Assembly (NCBI RefSeq): GCF_002240415.1
Contig: NZ_CP020028.1
Coordinates: forward strand, 1,389,501 to 1,453,500
Source: Paenibacillus kribbensis
Lineage (GTDB): Bacteria; Bacillota; Bacilli; Paenibacillales; Paenibacillaceae
DNA: 64,000 nucleotides
Direction: 5' to 3'
This document shows positions 26,724 to 34,722 of this stretch, one piece after another; position 1 is the stretch's first letter; each line of letters begins with the position of its first letter. The notes below the pieces were generated by a model. The model did no database searches and was not told the DNA's origin. It was given only the letters and a program-made list of their open reading frames with translations. The translations under genes and the position numbers were made by a program.

Positions 26724-26737
26724 TGAAAACGTTTTAC
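26724..26737 (+). promoter_or_regulatory. Near-consensus cre box (CcpA site)
   Basis: TGAAAACGTTTTAC contains a perfect 10-base palindrome AAAACGTTTT and fits the cre consensus TGWAARCGYTWNCW at all but the last two positions. It lies 77 bases before the transporter start, downstream of the probable promoter, where CcpA would block transcription in glucose. Confidence 0.5.
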
Positions 26738-26813
26738 TACAAAGTCTTGTAAACACCTGGGCTAGCGATTGATTCGAGGTAAAACGCAGATTGATCATCT
26801 AGGAGGCGATCAA

Positions 26814-28163
26814 GTGGTCACTAATAATCTACAAGAAGCCGCAGAGCTTAAGCTACAGCCACGAACAGAGTCCAAATGGAAAAAGGTGTTGAATTACAAG
26901 ATTGGAGGGGTCATTCCTGTAGGCCTGTATATCCCGTTTATGGCTGTTGTCTACTTGCTGATGAACTCCGGAAAGCTCGATAGTGATATGCCTGGGGCTG
27001 TATCTGTCATGGTATTGTATGGTTTTATTCTGGCGGAGATTGGAAAGCGCATTCCTATTCTGAAGGATATCGGCGGCGCTGCAATTATGGCAACGTTTGT
27101 TCCTTCTTACATGGTGTATGCTCATCTTCTCCCGCAGTCAGCCATTGATTCCGTTACTGACTTTATGGATAACACCAATTTCCTGTATGTGTACATCGCA
27201 ATTGTTATCGCTGGCAGTATCCTTGGTATGAACCGGGAACTGATGATAAAAGCGGTCGTTCGATTGGCTGTCCCTTTGACGGTCGGCTCCATTCTCGGAA
27301 CAGGCGTCGGTTTGCTTACAGGTGTGGCTTTGGGAATCCCTGCGTATGATACCTTGTTTTACATTCTTGTTCCTATCATGGCGGGAGGCGTTGGTGAAGG
27401 TGCGATTCCACTCTCTATCGGCTACAGCCAAATTTTAGGTTCGACCCAGGGTGAACAATTTGCCATGGTTATTCCTGCGGTCATGTTGGGTAGCTTGTGT
27501 GCTATTATTCTGTCCGGCTTGTTGAAGAAACTGGGGGATAAAAAACCGGAACTTACCGGCAATGGCACGCTGCTCAAAACAGGAGATAGCGATGTTTTGG
27601 GACTTGCAGAGGATAAAAACAAAAAGCCGCTTGATCTTTACCAAATGGCTGCCGGAGCCATTTTAGCTATCGGATTCTTCATGTTAGGCACCTTAGCCGC
27701 TGAGTTTGTTGGTCTGCCTGGTCCGATCGTCATGCTCTTTGCGGCATTCCTGGCCAAATATTTTGGTTGGTTGCCAAAATTCCTTGAAGACGGGGCGCAA
27801 CAGATGCAACGTTTCTTTGTTATCGCCGTAACGTATCCGCTCCTGCTTGCGGTAGGTGTTGCTAAAACACCATGGGAGGCACTGATTTCTGTCATTAGCC
27901 CTGCTTATTTCATCACCATTTTTGTAACTGTATTAACCGTGGTAGTGAGTGGATATTTTGCTGGTAAGTGGATGAAAATGTATCCGGTTGAAGCTGCGAT
28001 TATTACTTCTACTCGATGCAGCCAGGGTGGAACAGGGGATGTGGCGATTCTTTCTGCAGCCGATAGAATGGTACTCATGCCATTTGCCCAGGTATCCACA
28101 CGTCTCGGTGGTGCAGCAACGGTAACACTTGCTATTTTCCTGCTGCGATACCTTACACACTAA
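26814..28163 (+). CDS. 2-hydroxycarboxylate transporter (CitS/CitP/MaeN family), likely citrate uptake
   Basis: A 449-residue membrane protein of the 2HCT family. The two inverted-repeat re-entrant loop motifs are present: MAGGVGEGAIPLS and CSQGGTGDVAILSAADRMVLMPFAQ, the latter with the substrate-binding Arg nearby in QVSTRLGGA. The start is a GTG at 26814, seven bases after a perfect AGGAGG (26801-26806); an upstream in-frame ATG at 26769 lacks a ribosome-binding site. Family members import citrate or malate with sodium, or exchange them for lactate. The adjacent citrate lyase genes make citrate the likely substrate. Predicted control is by the TTTAAG boxes and a cre site upstream. Confidence 0.9.
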   Translation: MVTNNLQEAAELKLQPRTESKWKKVLNYKIGGVIPVGLYIPFMAVVYLLMNSGKLDSDMPGAVSVMVLYGFILAEIGKRIPILKDIGGAAIMATFVPSYMVYAHLLPQSAIDSVTDFMDNTNFLYVYIAIVIAGSILGMNRELMIKAVVRLAVPLTVGSILGTGVGLLTGVALGIPAYDTLFYILVPIMAGGVGEGAIPLSIGYSQILGSTQGEQFAMVIPAVMLGSLCAIILSGLLKKLGDKKPELTGNGTLLKTGDSDVLGLAEDKNKKPLDLYQMAAGAILAIGFFMLGTLAAEFVGLPGPIVMLFAAFLAKYFGWLPKFLEDGAQQMQRFFVIAVTYPLLLAVGVAKTPWEALISVISPAYFITIFVTVLTVVVSGYFAGKWMKMYPVEAAIITSTRCSQGGTGDVAILSAADRMVLMPFAQVSTRLGGAATVTLAIFLLRYLTH

Positions 28164-28173
28164 GGTAGTGAAA

Positions 28174-28232
28174 TCTTAAAAAAAATTAATAATTTGACAG
28201 GATACTTTAAGATCTTGTCATTACAATGAAGT
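28174..28232 (+). promoter_or_regulatory. Operator/promoter before the hybrid kinase, sharing the TTTAAGATYT box
   Basis: AAATCTTAAA (28171-28180) and TTTAAGATCT (28206-28215) form an inverted pair. The segment ATACTTTAAGATCTTGTCATTACAATGAAGTT matches the region before the transporter at most positions, including TTACAAT as a -10 element. A common regulator is inferred. Confidence 0.5.
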
Positions 28233-28293
28233 TGTCTTGAGACACCATTTAGTAGACGAACATGAATAACTGATATACTCGGAAGCGAACTAG

Positions 28294-28307
28294 CCCTAGC
28301 GCTAGGG
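28294..28307. promoter_or_regulatory. Perfect 14-base palindrome before the hybrid kinase
   Basis: CCCTAGCGCTAGGG lies 40 bases before the start codon, in the probable 5' untranslated region. It may be an operator or a short RNA stem. Confidence 0.4.
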
Positions 28308-28347
28308 ACTGATAGGCTACTAGCACGATGGAGATGACAAAAACAGG

Positions 28348-30591
28348 ATGAGATTTCAACGAGAGATACCATTTCATTATCGAAGCCATTTTTCATTCAT
28401 CACGATGCTAGCGCTTCCGATTTCTTTTCTAGTTCTGCTGTGGATGGCCTACGGCTCGTATATGGACGGAGAACGTACCGTAATTGAACAGCAGCAGCAG
28501 CAATTGCTAACGATTGCCAAGTTAAACAGCACATCTATTGAATCCTTTTTCGATGAACAAATGCATACGCTGCAAATATTGGCAGGCAACCGGCAGATAT
28601 CGCTCGCCATAGCCAATAAGAATGAAACTGTGATTGACGAAAGCCTATCTGCTTATTATACCGCCAAAAAAGATAGCATCTATCGGATTAGCCAGGTGAA
28701 CCTGGAAGGGAGAGTGGTACACACTTTTCCCAAGCGAAATCGTACGGATGCGATGAAAGCCTATGAATTAATCAAGGATGATATACAAAGGGTGCTGCGA
28801 GAAAAAAAACCGTTCATCGCAAGTGCCAAGCTGGAGAAGCAAGGCCATTATATTGTGCATCTGTTTCAGCCTGTTTATCTCGATGGGAAATTTCAAGGTG
28901 CGCTTATCAGTGTGGTAAATCTAAACGCTGTGTATGAGGAGCTGTTGAAGCCGATTCGCGTGGGGACCAAGGGTTATATCCATGTCAAGGATCAGCAAGG
29001 CTACTATCTCATGCACCCGAGCGAAGAAAATATCGGGTTATCGCTATCGGCGATGAAGGCCAAATACCCGGGGCTTGATTATCGCGACCTGGAGAAACTG
29101 TTCAAAATGCAGCTTACCCAGGAACAAGGCTCAGCTTTCTACCATTCGTACTGGTGGGGTGACGAATCCTATACCAAGACGAAAAAGATCGAGGCATTTT
29201 CCCGTGTTCATCTCGGTGACTCGTTTTGGGTGGTTGCCGCCGCCATGAACTACGATGATGTGAGAGAACCGATTGCACAAAATCGGATTAAAACGATTGA
29301 GATTTTTTCAATGATTGTCCTGACGTTGGCTTGTGCCGTTTATATCATCATGAGGACGAAAAAAAATAAAGAGGCTTTAGAATACGAGACGAGGTATTTG
29401 CGGGAGCTGAATAACAAAAACGAGCTGCTCCGAAAAAAGGATCTACAATTGCAGCACTCGCAGAAGCTGCAGCTGATCGGCACGCTATCAGGGGAAATTG
29501 CCCATGATTTCAATAATTTTCTGACGCCCATCAGAGGCTATGCAGAAATCATGCTTAGCAGTATAGATCCTACTGAAGAAATTTATGATTATGTCAGTGA
29601 GATTTATGATGCTTCCGAGAAAGCAAGAGTGATCATCGAGGAAATCCTGCTATTGAGCCGGCTGGAGAGTGGGAAGGTCAAGAAAAACGCTCCGGTCAAA
29701 GTTGAAGAGCAGGTCGAAGAGGCACTGGGACTCATCAAATCCTTCCTCTCGCCCAAAGTGAGTGCTGTGTTCAACAAACGGGTAGATTCAGCCGTTATTT
29801 TTGCAAATAAAGTACAGATTCATCAAGTCATTATGAACCTGTGCAACAATGCCTATCAAGCAATGAAAACAGCCGGTGGCGAACTAAAAATCATATTGGA
29901 TGCCATTCCCTTGCAAGAGGTAAAAAAAATCCGCGAGAACGTCTTGGAAGTCAGCGATTACGTTACTTTATCTGTCTCGGATACGGGTAGAGGGATGAGT
30001 GACGACACCTTGCAGAAAATCTTTGATCCTTTTTTCACAACCAAACCGGCAGGAGAGGGTACGGGGCTTGGATTGTATATCGTCCAGAGCATTCTCGAAA
30101 AACATCAAGGATTTATTACCGTAGATTCGGAGCTGGGCAGGGGTAGTGTGTTTACGGTGTATCTGCCGAAAACGGAGTTTGTAGCAAAAGAGACAGAGAT
30201 CAATATGAACCCTGTGTTTACGGAACAAAAGCGCATTCTTTTGGTCGATGATAAACAGCGCGTATTGAAAGCGATGAGAAGAGGACTGGAAGCGTATAGT
30301 TTCCATGTTGAGACAGAATCAGACAGTGTGGAAGCATTGCAGCGGTTTGAAAAGTCTCCAAACCATTACGATCTGGTCATTACGGATCAGGCAATGCCTT
30401 ATCTGACGGGTACAGAATTGGCTGAACGTATCAAGGTAATCAACCCAAGTATGAAGATCATCCTGATTACTGGTTATGTCGAGGATCACGTGGTGGCATA
30501 CAAGGAGAGATTGATCATTGATGAATACATGTGTAAGCCTGTAGCAGGTTCAGATATGGCACAAATGATTTATAAGGTTCTGCAATCCTGA
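28348..30591 (+). CDS. Membrane hybrid sensor histidine kinase with dCache-like sensor and C-terminal receiver
   Basis: A 747-residue protein. TM1 is at about 18-36, a long extracytoplasmic region (about 37-310) has the dCache-type YIHVKDQQGYYLMHPS, and TM2 is at about 318-335. A coiled linker leads to the dimerisation domain with HDFNNFLTPIRGY (phospho-His386), an ATPase domain with NLCNNAYQA, DTGRGM and GTGLGLYI, and a receiver domain (about 625-745) with LLVDDK, phospho-Asp680 in ITDQAMP, and CKP. It would sense citrate or a related small molecule outside the cell and pass phosphate to the OmpR-type regulator encoded two genes upstream, possibly via its own receiver. AAACAGGATG is a weak ribosome-binding site. 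The ligand is inferred only from the neighbours. Confidence 0.9.
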   Translation: MRFQREIPFHYRSHFSFITMLALPISFLVLLWMAYGSYMDGERTVIEQQQQQLLTIAKLNSTSIESFFDEQMHTLQILAGNRQISLAIANKNETVIDESLSAYYTAKKDSIYRISQVNLEGRVVHTFPKRNRTDAMKAYELIKDDIQRVLREKKPFIASAKLEKQGHYIVHLFQPVYLDGKFQGALISVVNLNAVYEELLKPIRVGTKGYIHVKDQQGYYLMHPSEENIGLSLSAMKAKYPGLDYRDLEKLFKMQLTQEQGSAFYHSYWWGDESYTKTKKIEAFSRVHLGDSFWVVAAAMNYDDVREPIAQNRIKTIEIFSMIVLTLACAVYIIMRTKKNKEALEYETRYLRELNNKNELLRKKDLQLQHSQKLQLIGTLSGEIAHDFNNFLTPIRGYAEIMLSSIDPTEEIYDYVSEIYDASEKARVIIEEILLLSRLESGKVKKNAPVKVEEQVEEALGLIKSFLSPKVSAVFNKRVDSAVIFANKVQIHQVIMNLCNNAYQAMKTAGGELKIILDAIPLQEVKKIRENVLEVSDYVTLSVSDTGRGMSDDTLQKIFDPFFTTKPAGEGTGLGLYIVQSILEKHQGFITVDSELGRGSVFTVYLPKTEFVAKETEINMNPVFTEQKRILLVDDKQRVLKAMRRGLEAYSFHVETESDSVEALQRFEKSPNHYDLVITDQAMPYLTGTELAERIKVINPSMKIILITGYVEDHVVAYKERLIIDEYMCKPVAGSDMAQMIYKVLQS

Positions 30592-30636
30592 AGATGGTGA
30601 GTATTTACCATCCAATTGGCAAAAGAGGTGTAGACA

Positions 30637-30930
30637 TTGATTATTCAGCAAGCAGGCATGGCCGGTACACTGGAATCAAGCGATATTACGATTTCCATCG
30701 AGCCGAACGGGACGAAAGGCATTGAAATCGAGTTGAAAAGTACCGTAGAGAACCAGTTCGGGAACCAGATTCGCAAAGTGATTCTCGAAACATTACAAGG
30801 AATGGGCATTGAACATGCATATGTCCGCGCAAATGATAAAGGCGCACTGGATTGCGCCATTAAGGCTAGAGTAATGACAGCCGTAAGCAGAGTGGTCGAG
30901 GGCGACTGCCGACCATGGGAGGCGGAATAG
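30637..30930 (+). CDS. citD: Citrate lyase gamma subunit (acyl carrier protein)
   Basis: A 97-residue protein with AGTLESSD at positions 9-16. Ser14, at the same position as in Klebsiella CitD, is the attachment site for the phosphoribosyl-dephospho-CoA prosthetic group. The carrier swaps acetyl for citryl during cleavage of citrate to acetate and oxaloacetate. The start is a TTG, preceded by AAGAGGTG; no ATG fits the family N-terminus. The gene ends flush against the citE start, with no gap, in the order citD-citE-citF. Confidence 0.95.
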   Translation: MIIQQAGMAGTLESSDITISIEPNGTKGIEIELKSTVENQFGNQIRKVILETLQGMGIEHAYVRANDKGALDCAIKARVMTAVSRVVEGDCRPWEAE

Positions 30931-31812
30931 ATGCAGAAACTGAGAAGGACCATGTTGTATGTTCCAGGGAATAACCCAGGGATGATCCGGGACGCCCATA
31001 TTTATGGGGCAGATTCGATTATGATCGACCTTGAGGATTCCGTTTCCCTATACGAAAAAGATGCGGCACGTTTGCTGGTTTACCAGGCTTTGAAAACCTT
31101 TGATTTCGGGGGAACCGAGGTGCTGGTCAGGGTAAATCCACTCAATACGCCGTATGGCAGAGACGATTTTGAAGCGATTGTACGAGCGAAGCCAACTGCC
31201 ATTCGATTGCCGAAAACGGAGACCGCCGATGACGTGATTGAGGCGGATGAATTGATTACCGAAATTGAACAAAAGATCGGCATGGAGCATGGGACAATCA
31301 AGCTTTTTGCAGCGGTTGAGAGTGGCAAGGGCGCATTGAATGCGGCGCAAATTGCAGTTGCCAGCAAGCGGCTGATCGGCATCGCCATCGGAGCGGAGGA
31401 TTTTGTCACAGACCTGAAGACAACGCGCTCGCCAGAAGGGATTGAGCTATTGACAGCACGAAGCCTTATATTATTTGCGGCAAGAGCTGCTGGCATTGCT
31501 GCTGTCGATACAGTCTACTCGGATGTAAATAATGAAGAAGGCTTTGCGAGCGAGGTGGAGCTGATCAAACAGCTAGGCTTTGATGGCAAATCCATTATTA
31601 ACCCACGTCAGATCGAGATTGTAAACCGCATTTATACGCCAACAGAAGCAGAGATCCAAAAATCAAAGCGGATCATAGAGGCCAGTCTCGAAGCGGAGGC
31701 CAAAGGCTCAGGTGTGATCAGTCTCGACGGTAAAATGATTGACCGTCCGATTGTAGAACGTGCGTGTAGAATACTTGACCTGGCGGAAGCGGCAAAAATA
31801 AACGTAGAGTAA
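30931..31812 (+). CDS. citE: Citrate lyase beta subunit (citryl-CoA lyase)
   Basis: A 293-residue TIM-barrel of the HpcH/HpaI family. Visible family features are the N-terminal LRRTMLYVPGNNPGMI, IMIDLEDSV, the substrate arginine in VLVRVNPLNTPY, LPKTE, LFAAVESGKGALNA, and IGAEDFVTDL. It splits the citryl thioester bound to CitD into oxaloacetate and acetyl-CitD. The ATG immediately follows the citD stop, so translation is probably coupled; the ribosome-binding site lies within citD. Confidence 0.96.
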   Translation: MQKLRRTMLYVPGNNPGMIRDAHIYGADSIMIDLEDSVSLYEKDAARLLVYQALKTFDFGGTEVLVRVNPLNTPYGRDDFEAIVRAKPTAIRLPKTETADDVIEADELITEIEQKIGMEHGTIKLFAAVESGKGALNAAQIAVASKRLIGIAIGAEDFVTDLKTTRSPEGIELLTARSLILFAARAAGIAAVDTVYSDVNNEEGFASEVELIKQLGFDGKSIINPRQIEIVNRIYTPTEAEIQKSKRIIEASLEAEAKGSGVISLDGKMIDRPIVERACRILDLAEAAKINVE

Positions 31813-31822
31813 GGTGAATGTT

Positions 31823-33382
31823 ATGCTAAACGGTGCTGGGAGAGAAATTCCTCTGGCTATTGAGGGACTTGATGCGATATCTCCCTTTGATCGCAAATCG
31901 ACTTACGGGCAATTTAAAAATACAGAGCGGTTAAAAGACCGCCAGCAAAATCCTGCCAAAAACAAAATTATGGATTCGATAGAGAAAGCCATTGAAGCTA
32001 CAGGCCTGCGTAATGGGATGACGATCTCGTTCCACCACCATTTCCGCAACGGGGACTTTATTTTGAATATGGTTATGGATAAAATCGCCAAAATGGGTAT
32101 TCGTGATCTTGTCCTGGCAGCCAGCTCCTTGACGGATATTCATGCGCCGTTGGTAGAGCATGTGCGAAACGGTGTCATCCGCAGAATCGAGACCAGTGGC
32201 CTTAGAGGCGAGCTGGCTCAGGCATATTCCTACGGATGGTTTGATATTCCGGTGACAATCAACTCTCACGGTGGTCGCGCAAGAGCGATTGCATCAGGGG
32301 AATGCCCGATTGACGTAGCCTTTTTGGGCGCTCCTTCCTGCGATGCATACGGCAATGCAAACGGAATTTCCAGCGTAAACGAAGCTCCATCGGCATGCGG
32401 CTCCCTGGGTTATGCCATGGTAGATGCACAGTATGCGCGCAATGTTGTGATGATCACTGACCATTTGGTCTCCTATCCGAACACTCCATTCGCCATTCCT
32501 GAAACCCAGGTGGATTATGTGGTCGTCGTGGATCGCATCGGTGATCAGAAGGGGATTGTCTCAGGAGCTACCCGTTACACGAAGAATCCGAAGGAACTGT
32601 TAATTGCCAAAAACGCGGCAGATGTGATTGAAGCATCCGGATATTTCGTGGATGGATTCTCATTACAAACCGGCTCCGGAGGTGCTGCGCTTGCAACGAC
32701 CAGATTTCTGCGGGAAAAAATGCTTGCCGCCAATATCAAAGCAAGCTTTGCGCTGGGTGGTATTACCCAACAAATCGTTGACCTGCATGAAGAAGGATTG
32801 ATAGAAAAGCTTTTGGACGTGCAGAGCTTCGATCTGCGGGCCGTAGAATCGCTGAGAAAGAACAAATTCCATCAACAAATTAGTGCGGAATATTATGCAA
32901 GCCCTGAAAATATAGGCTGCGCTGCTCACCAACTGGATGTTGTTGTACTGAGTGCGCTGGAGATTGATCTGAATTTTAATGTGAACGTAATTACCGGGTC
33001 CGATGGGGTCATCCGTGGAGCTTCCGGTGGACATTGCGACACTGCCGCAGGCGCTGCAGTATCCATCATCGTCGCTCCGCTGATTCGCGGAAGAATGCCT
33101 GCCATTCTTGATCGTGTAAATACCATTATCACACCAGGTCATACGGTTGACGTACTGGTTACCGATCAGGGCATCGCTGTGAACCCTCTCCGCCAAGATC
33201 TCCTGGCTAGCTTCAAAGCCGCCAGGCTCCCTGTCTTCACGATCGAAGAGCTGCAAGAGAAGGCTACGCGGATTGTCGGCAAACCAGAGCCGATTCAATG
33301 GGAAGATAAAATTGTGGGTGTTATCAAATATCGTGATGGTTCCGTAATTGATGTCATTCGTCAAGTGAAACAAGGACGCTAA
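31823..33382 (+). CDS. citF: Citrate lyase alpha subunit (citrate:acetyl-ACP transferase)
   Basis: A 519-residue CoA-transferase-like protein, matching the usual CitF length. Recognisable segments are ISFHHHFRNGDFILN near the N-terminus, VAFLGAPSCDAYGNANG, and GASGGHCDTAAGA. It exchanges acetyl on CitD for citrate. The ATG at 31823 is six bases after AAGGTG, which overlaps the citE stop; a GTG at 31814 in frame overlaps that site and is less likely. It forms the core enzyme with citD and citE. Confidence 0.96.
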   Translation: MLNGAGREIPLAIEGLDAISPFDRKSTYGQFKNTERLKDRQQNPAKNKIMDSIEKAIEATGLRNGMTISFHHHFRNGDFILNMVMDKIAKMGIRDLVLAASSLTDIHAPLVEHVRNGVIRRIETSGLRGELAQAYSYGWFDIPVTINSHGGRARAIASGECPIDVAFLGAPSCDAYGNANGISSVNEAPSACGSLGYAMVDAQYARNVVMITDHLVSYPNTPFAIPETQVDYVVVVDRIGDQKGIVSGATRYTKNPKELLIAKNAADVIEASGYFVDGFSLQTGSGGAALATTRFLREKMLAANIKASFALGGITQQIVDLHEEGLIEKLLDVQSFDLRAVESLRKNKFHQQISAEYYASPENIGCAAHQLDVVVLSALEIDLNFNVNVITGSDGVIRGASGGHCDTAAGAAVSIIVAPLIRGRMPAILDRVNTIITPGHTVDVLVTDQGIAVNPLRQDLLASFKAARLPVFTIEELQEKATRIVGKPEPIQWEDKIVGVIKYRDGSVIDVIRQVKQGR

Positions 33383-33394
33383 AATTATAAACCC

Positions 33395-33440
33395 AAAGGA
33401 GGAAGTATTGAGCAGCTGCTCAGTACAAACAAACTTATGA
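33395..33440 (+). promoter_or_regulatory. Displaced Shine-Dalgarno and possible leader peptide of the malic-enzyme gene
   Basis: A perfect AAAGGAGG (33395-33402) lies 34 bases before the expected ATG at 33437. A TTG at 33408 with ideal spacing opens a 10-codon frame that ends TGA overlapping that ATG (ATGA). Alternatively an ATT at 33407 opens an in-frame 10-residue extension of the enzyme. Confidence 0.45.
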
Positions 33441-34609
33441 GTATAAAAGAAGCCGCTTTACAGGCACATCGCGTAAGAAACGGTAAGCTGGAGATTGCAG
33501 GGACAGTACCGGTCGTAAGTAAAGAGGATTTGGCGATAGCTTATACACCTGGCGTTGCCGAGCCATGCAAGGAAATCGCCAAAGATAAGAGCAAAGCCTA
33601 TGAATACACGATTAAAGGGAGCACCGTGGCGATTCTGACGAATGGGACAGCCGTGCTGGGTCTGGGGGATATTGGCCCTGAGGCAGGACTGCCTGTCATT
33701 GAGGGCAAGGCCCTGTTGCTCAAAGAATTTGGCGGGGTGAATGCGTACCCTATCTGTATCGACAGCATTGATCCAGACGAGTTTGTGCGCACGGTTGAAG
33801 TGATTGCCCCAGGTTTTGGAGGCATTCATCTTGAAGACATCAAGGCGCCAGAATGCTTCTATATTGAAGACAAATTAAAAGAAAAACTGAACATTCCGGT
33901 TTATCATGATGATCAGCATGGAACGGCAGTTGCTGTGCTTGCAGGGTTATGTAATGCCTTGAAACTTGTGGGCAAACAAATGGAGGATGTGCGCATCCTC
34001 ATCAATGGAGCAGGAGCTTCGGGTATTGCCACCGCCAAGCTATTGCTTGCTGCAGGAGCGAAGCATATGGTTCTCTGCGATATGAATGGTGCCTTGGTCG
34101 AAGGCGACACCTTTCTCAATGAACCTCAGCAGCAAATCGCCAAGCTGACGAATCGTGATAAAGAAACAGGCAGCCTTGCAGAAGTTATCCAAGGCAAGGA
34201 CATCTTTATCGGCTTATCGGTTGCAGATGTGCTGACAAAAGAAATGGTGCAAACCATGAGTAATGAAAGCATCATTTTTGCCCTTGCCAATCCAATTCCA
34301 GAAATTTTGCCGGAGGAAGCACACCAAGGCGGAGCAAGAATTGTTGCGACCGGCAGATCGGATTTTCACAACCAAATCAATAACCTGCTGGCATTCCCCG
34401 GTATTTTCAGAGGCGCGTTTGATGCCAAAGCTACGGACATCACGATGGAAATGAAATTAGCGGCAGCCAGAAGCATCGCGGATCTGGTAACAGACGAGGA
34501 GCTTGATGATACCTATATCGTTCCAGATGCGATTGACAAAAGAGTAAGTGCAGCAGTTAGTAAAGCAGTAAAAATCGTCGCAGAACAAAGCGGTGTTGTA
34601 AGAAAATAA
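33437..34609 (+). CDS. Malic-enzyme-family protein, probable oxaloacetate decarboxylase of citrate fermentation
   Basis: A 390-residue short-type malic enzyme. It shows IAYTPGVAEPC, NGTAVLGLGDIGPEAG, the metal-binding residues in EDIKAPECF and YHDDQHGTA, and the nucleotide-binding loop NGAGASGIATAKLLL. Family members decarboxylate malate with NAD(P), and some, such as Lactococcus CitM, decarboxylate oxaloacetate to pyruvate. Its place between citF and citC favours the latter, since citrate lyase makes oxaloacetate and no membrane decarboxylase is seen. The ATG fits relatives (MSIKEAALQAHRV), but the strong ribosome-binding site is too far upstream for it; see the separate entry. Confidence 0.9.
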   Translation: MSIKEAALQAHRVRNGKLEIAGTVPVVSKEDLAIAYTPGVAEPCKEIAKDKSKAYEYTIKGSTVAILTNGTAVLGLGDIGPEAGLPVIEGKALLLKEFGGVNAYPICIDSIDPDEFVRTVEVIAPGFGGIHLEDIKAPECFYIEDKLKEKLNIPVYHDDQHGTAVAVLAGLCNALKLVGKQMEDVRILINGAGASGIATAKLLLAAGAKHMVLCDMNGALVEGDTFLNEPQQQIAKLTNRDKETGSLAEVIQGKDIFIGLSVADVLTKEMVQTMSNESIIFALANPIPEILPEEAHQGGARIVATGRSDFHNQINNLLAFPGIFRGAFDAKATDITMEMKLAAARSIADLVTDEELDDTYIVPDAIDKRVSAAVSKAVKIVAEQSGVVRK

Positions 34610-34631
34610 AGACATTGTCTTTTCAGAACAA

Positions 34632-34693
34632 ATAAACAGGATGCGCATCCTATCCTTTCGCTTGCAGAGTGTGGGATGCGTCATTCTGTTTAT
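34632..34693 (+). other. Long inverted repeat between the malic-enzyme gene and citC
   Basis: ATAAACAGGATGCGCATCC pairs with GGATGCGTCATTCTGTTTAT across a 23-base loop. There is no T-run, so an mRNA-processing or stabilising stem inside the operon is more likely than a terminator. Confidence 0.6.
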
Positions 34694-34722
34694 TATGACT
34701 TCCATGCAGAAAAACGGTGATT

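Noticed and set aside
33437..34609. Simple malate-oxidising enzyme
   Set aside because: Not excluded by sequence, but the place between citF and citC and the lack of another oxaloacetate decarboxylase favour oxaloacetate as substrate.
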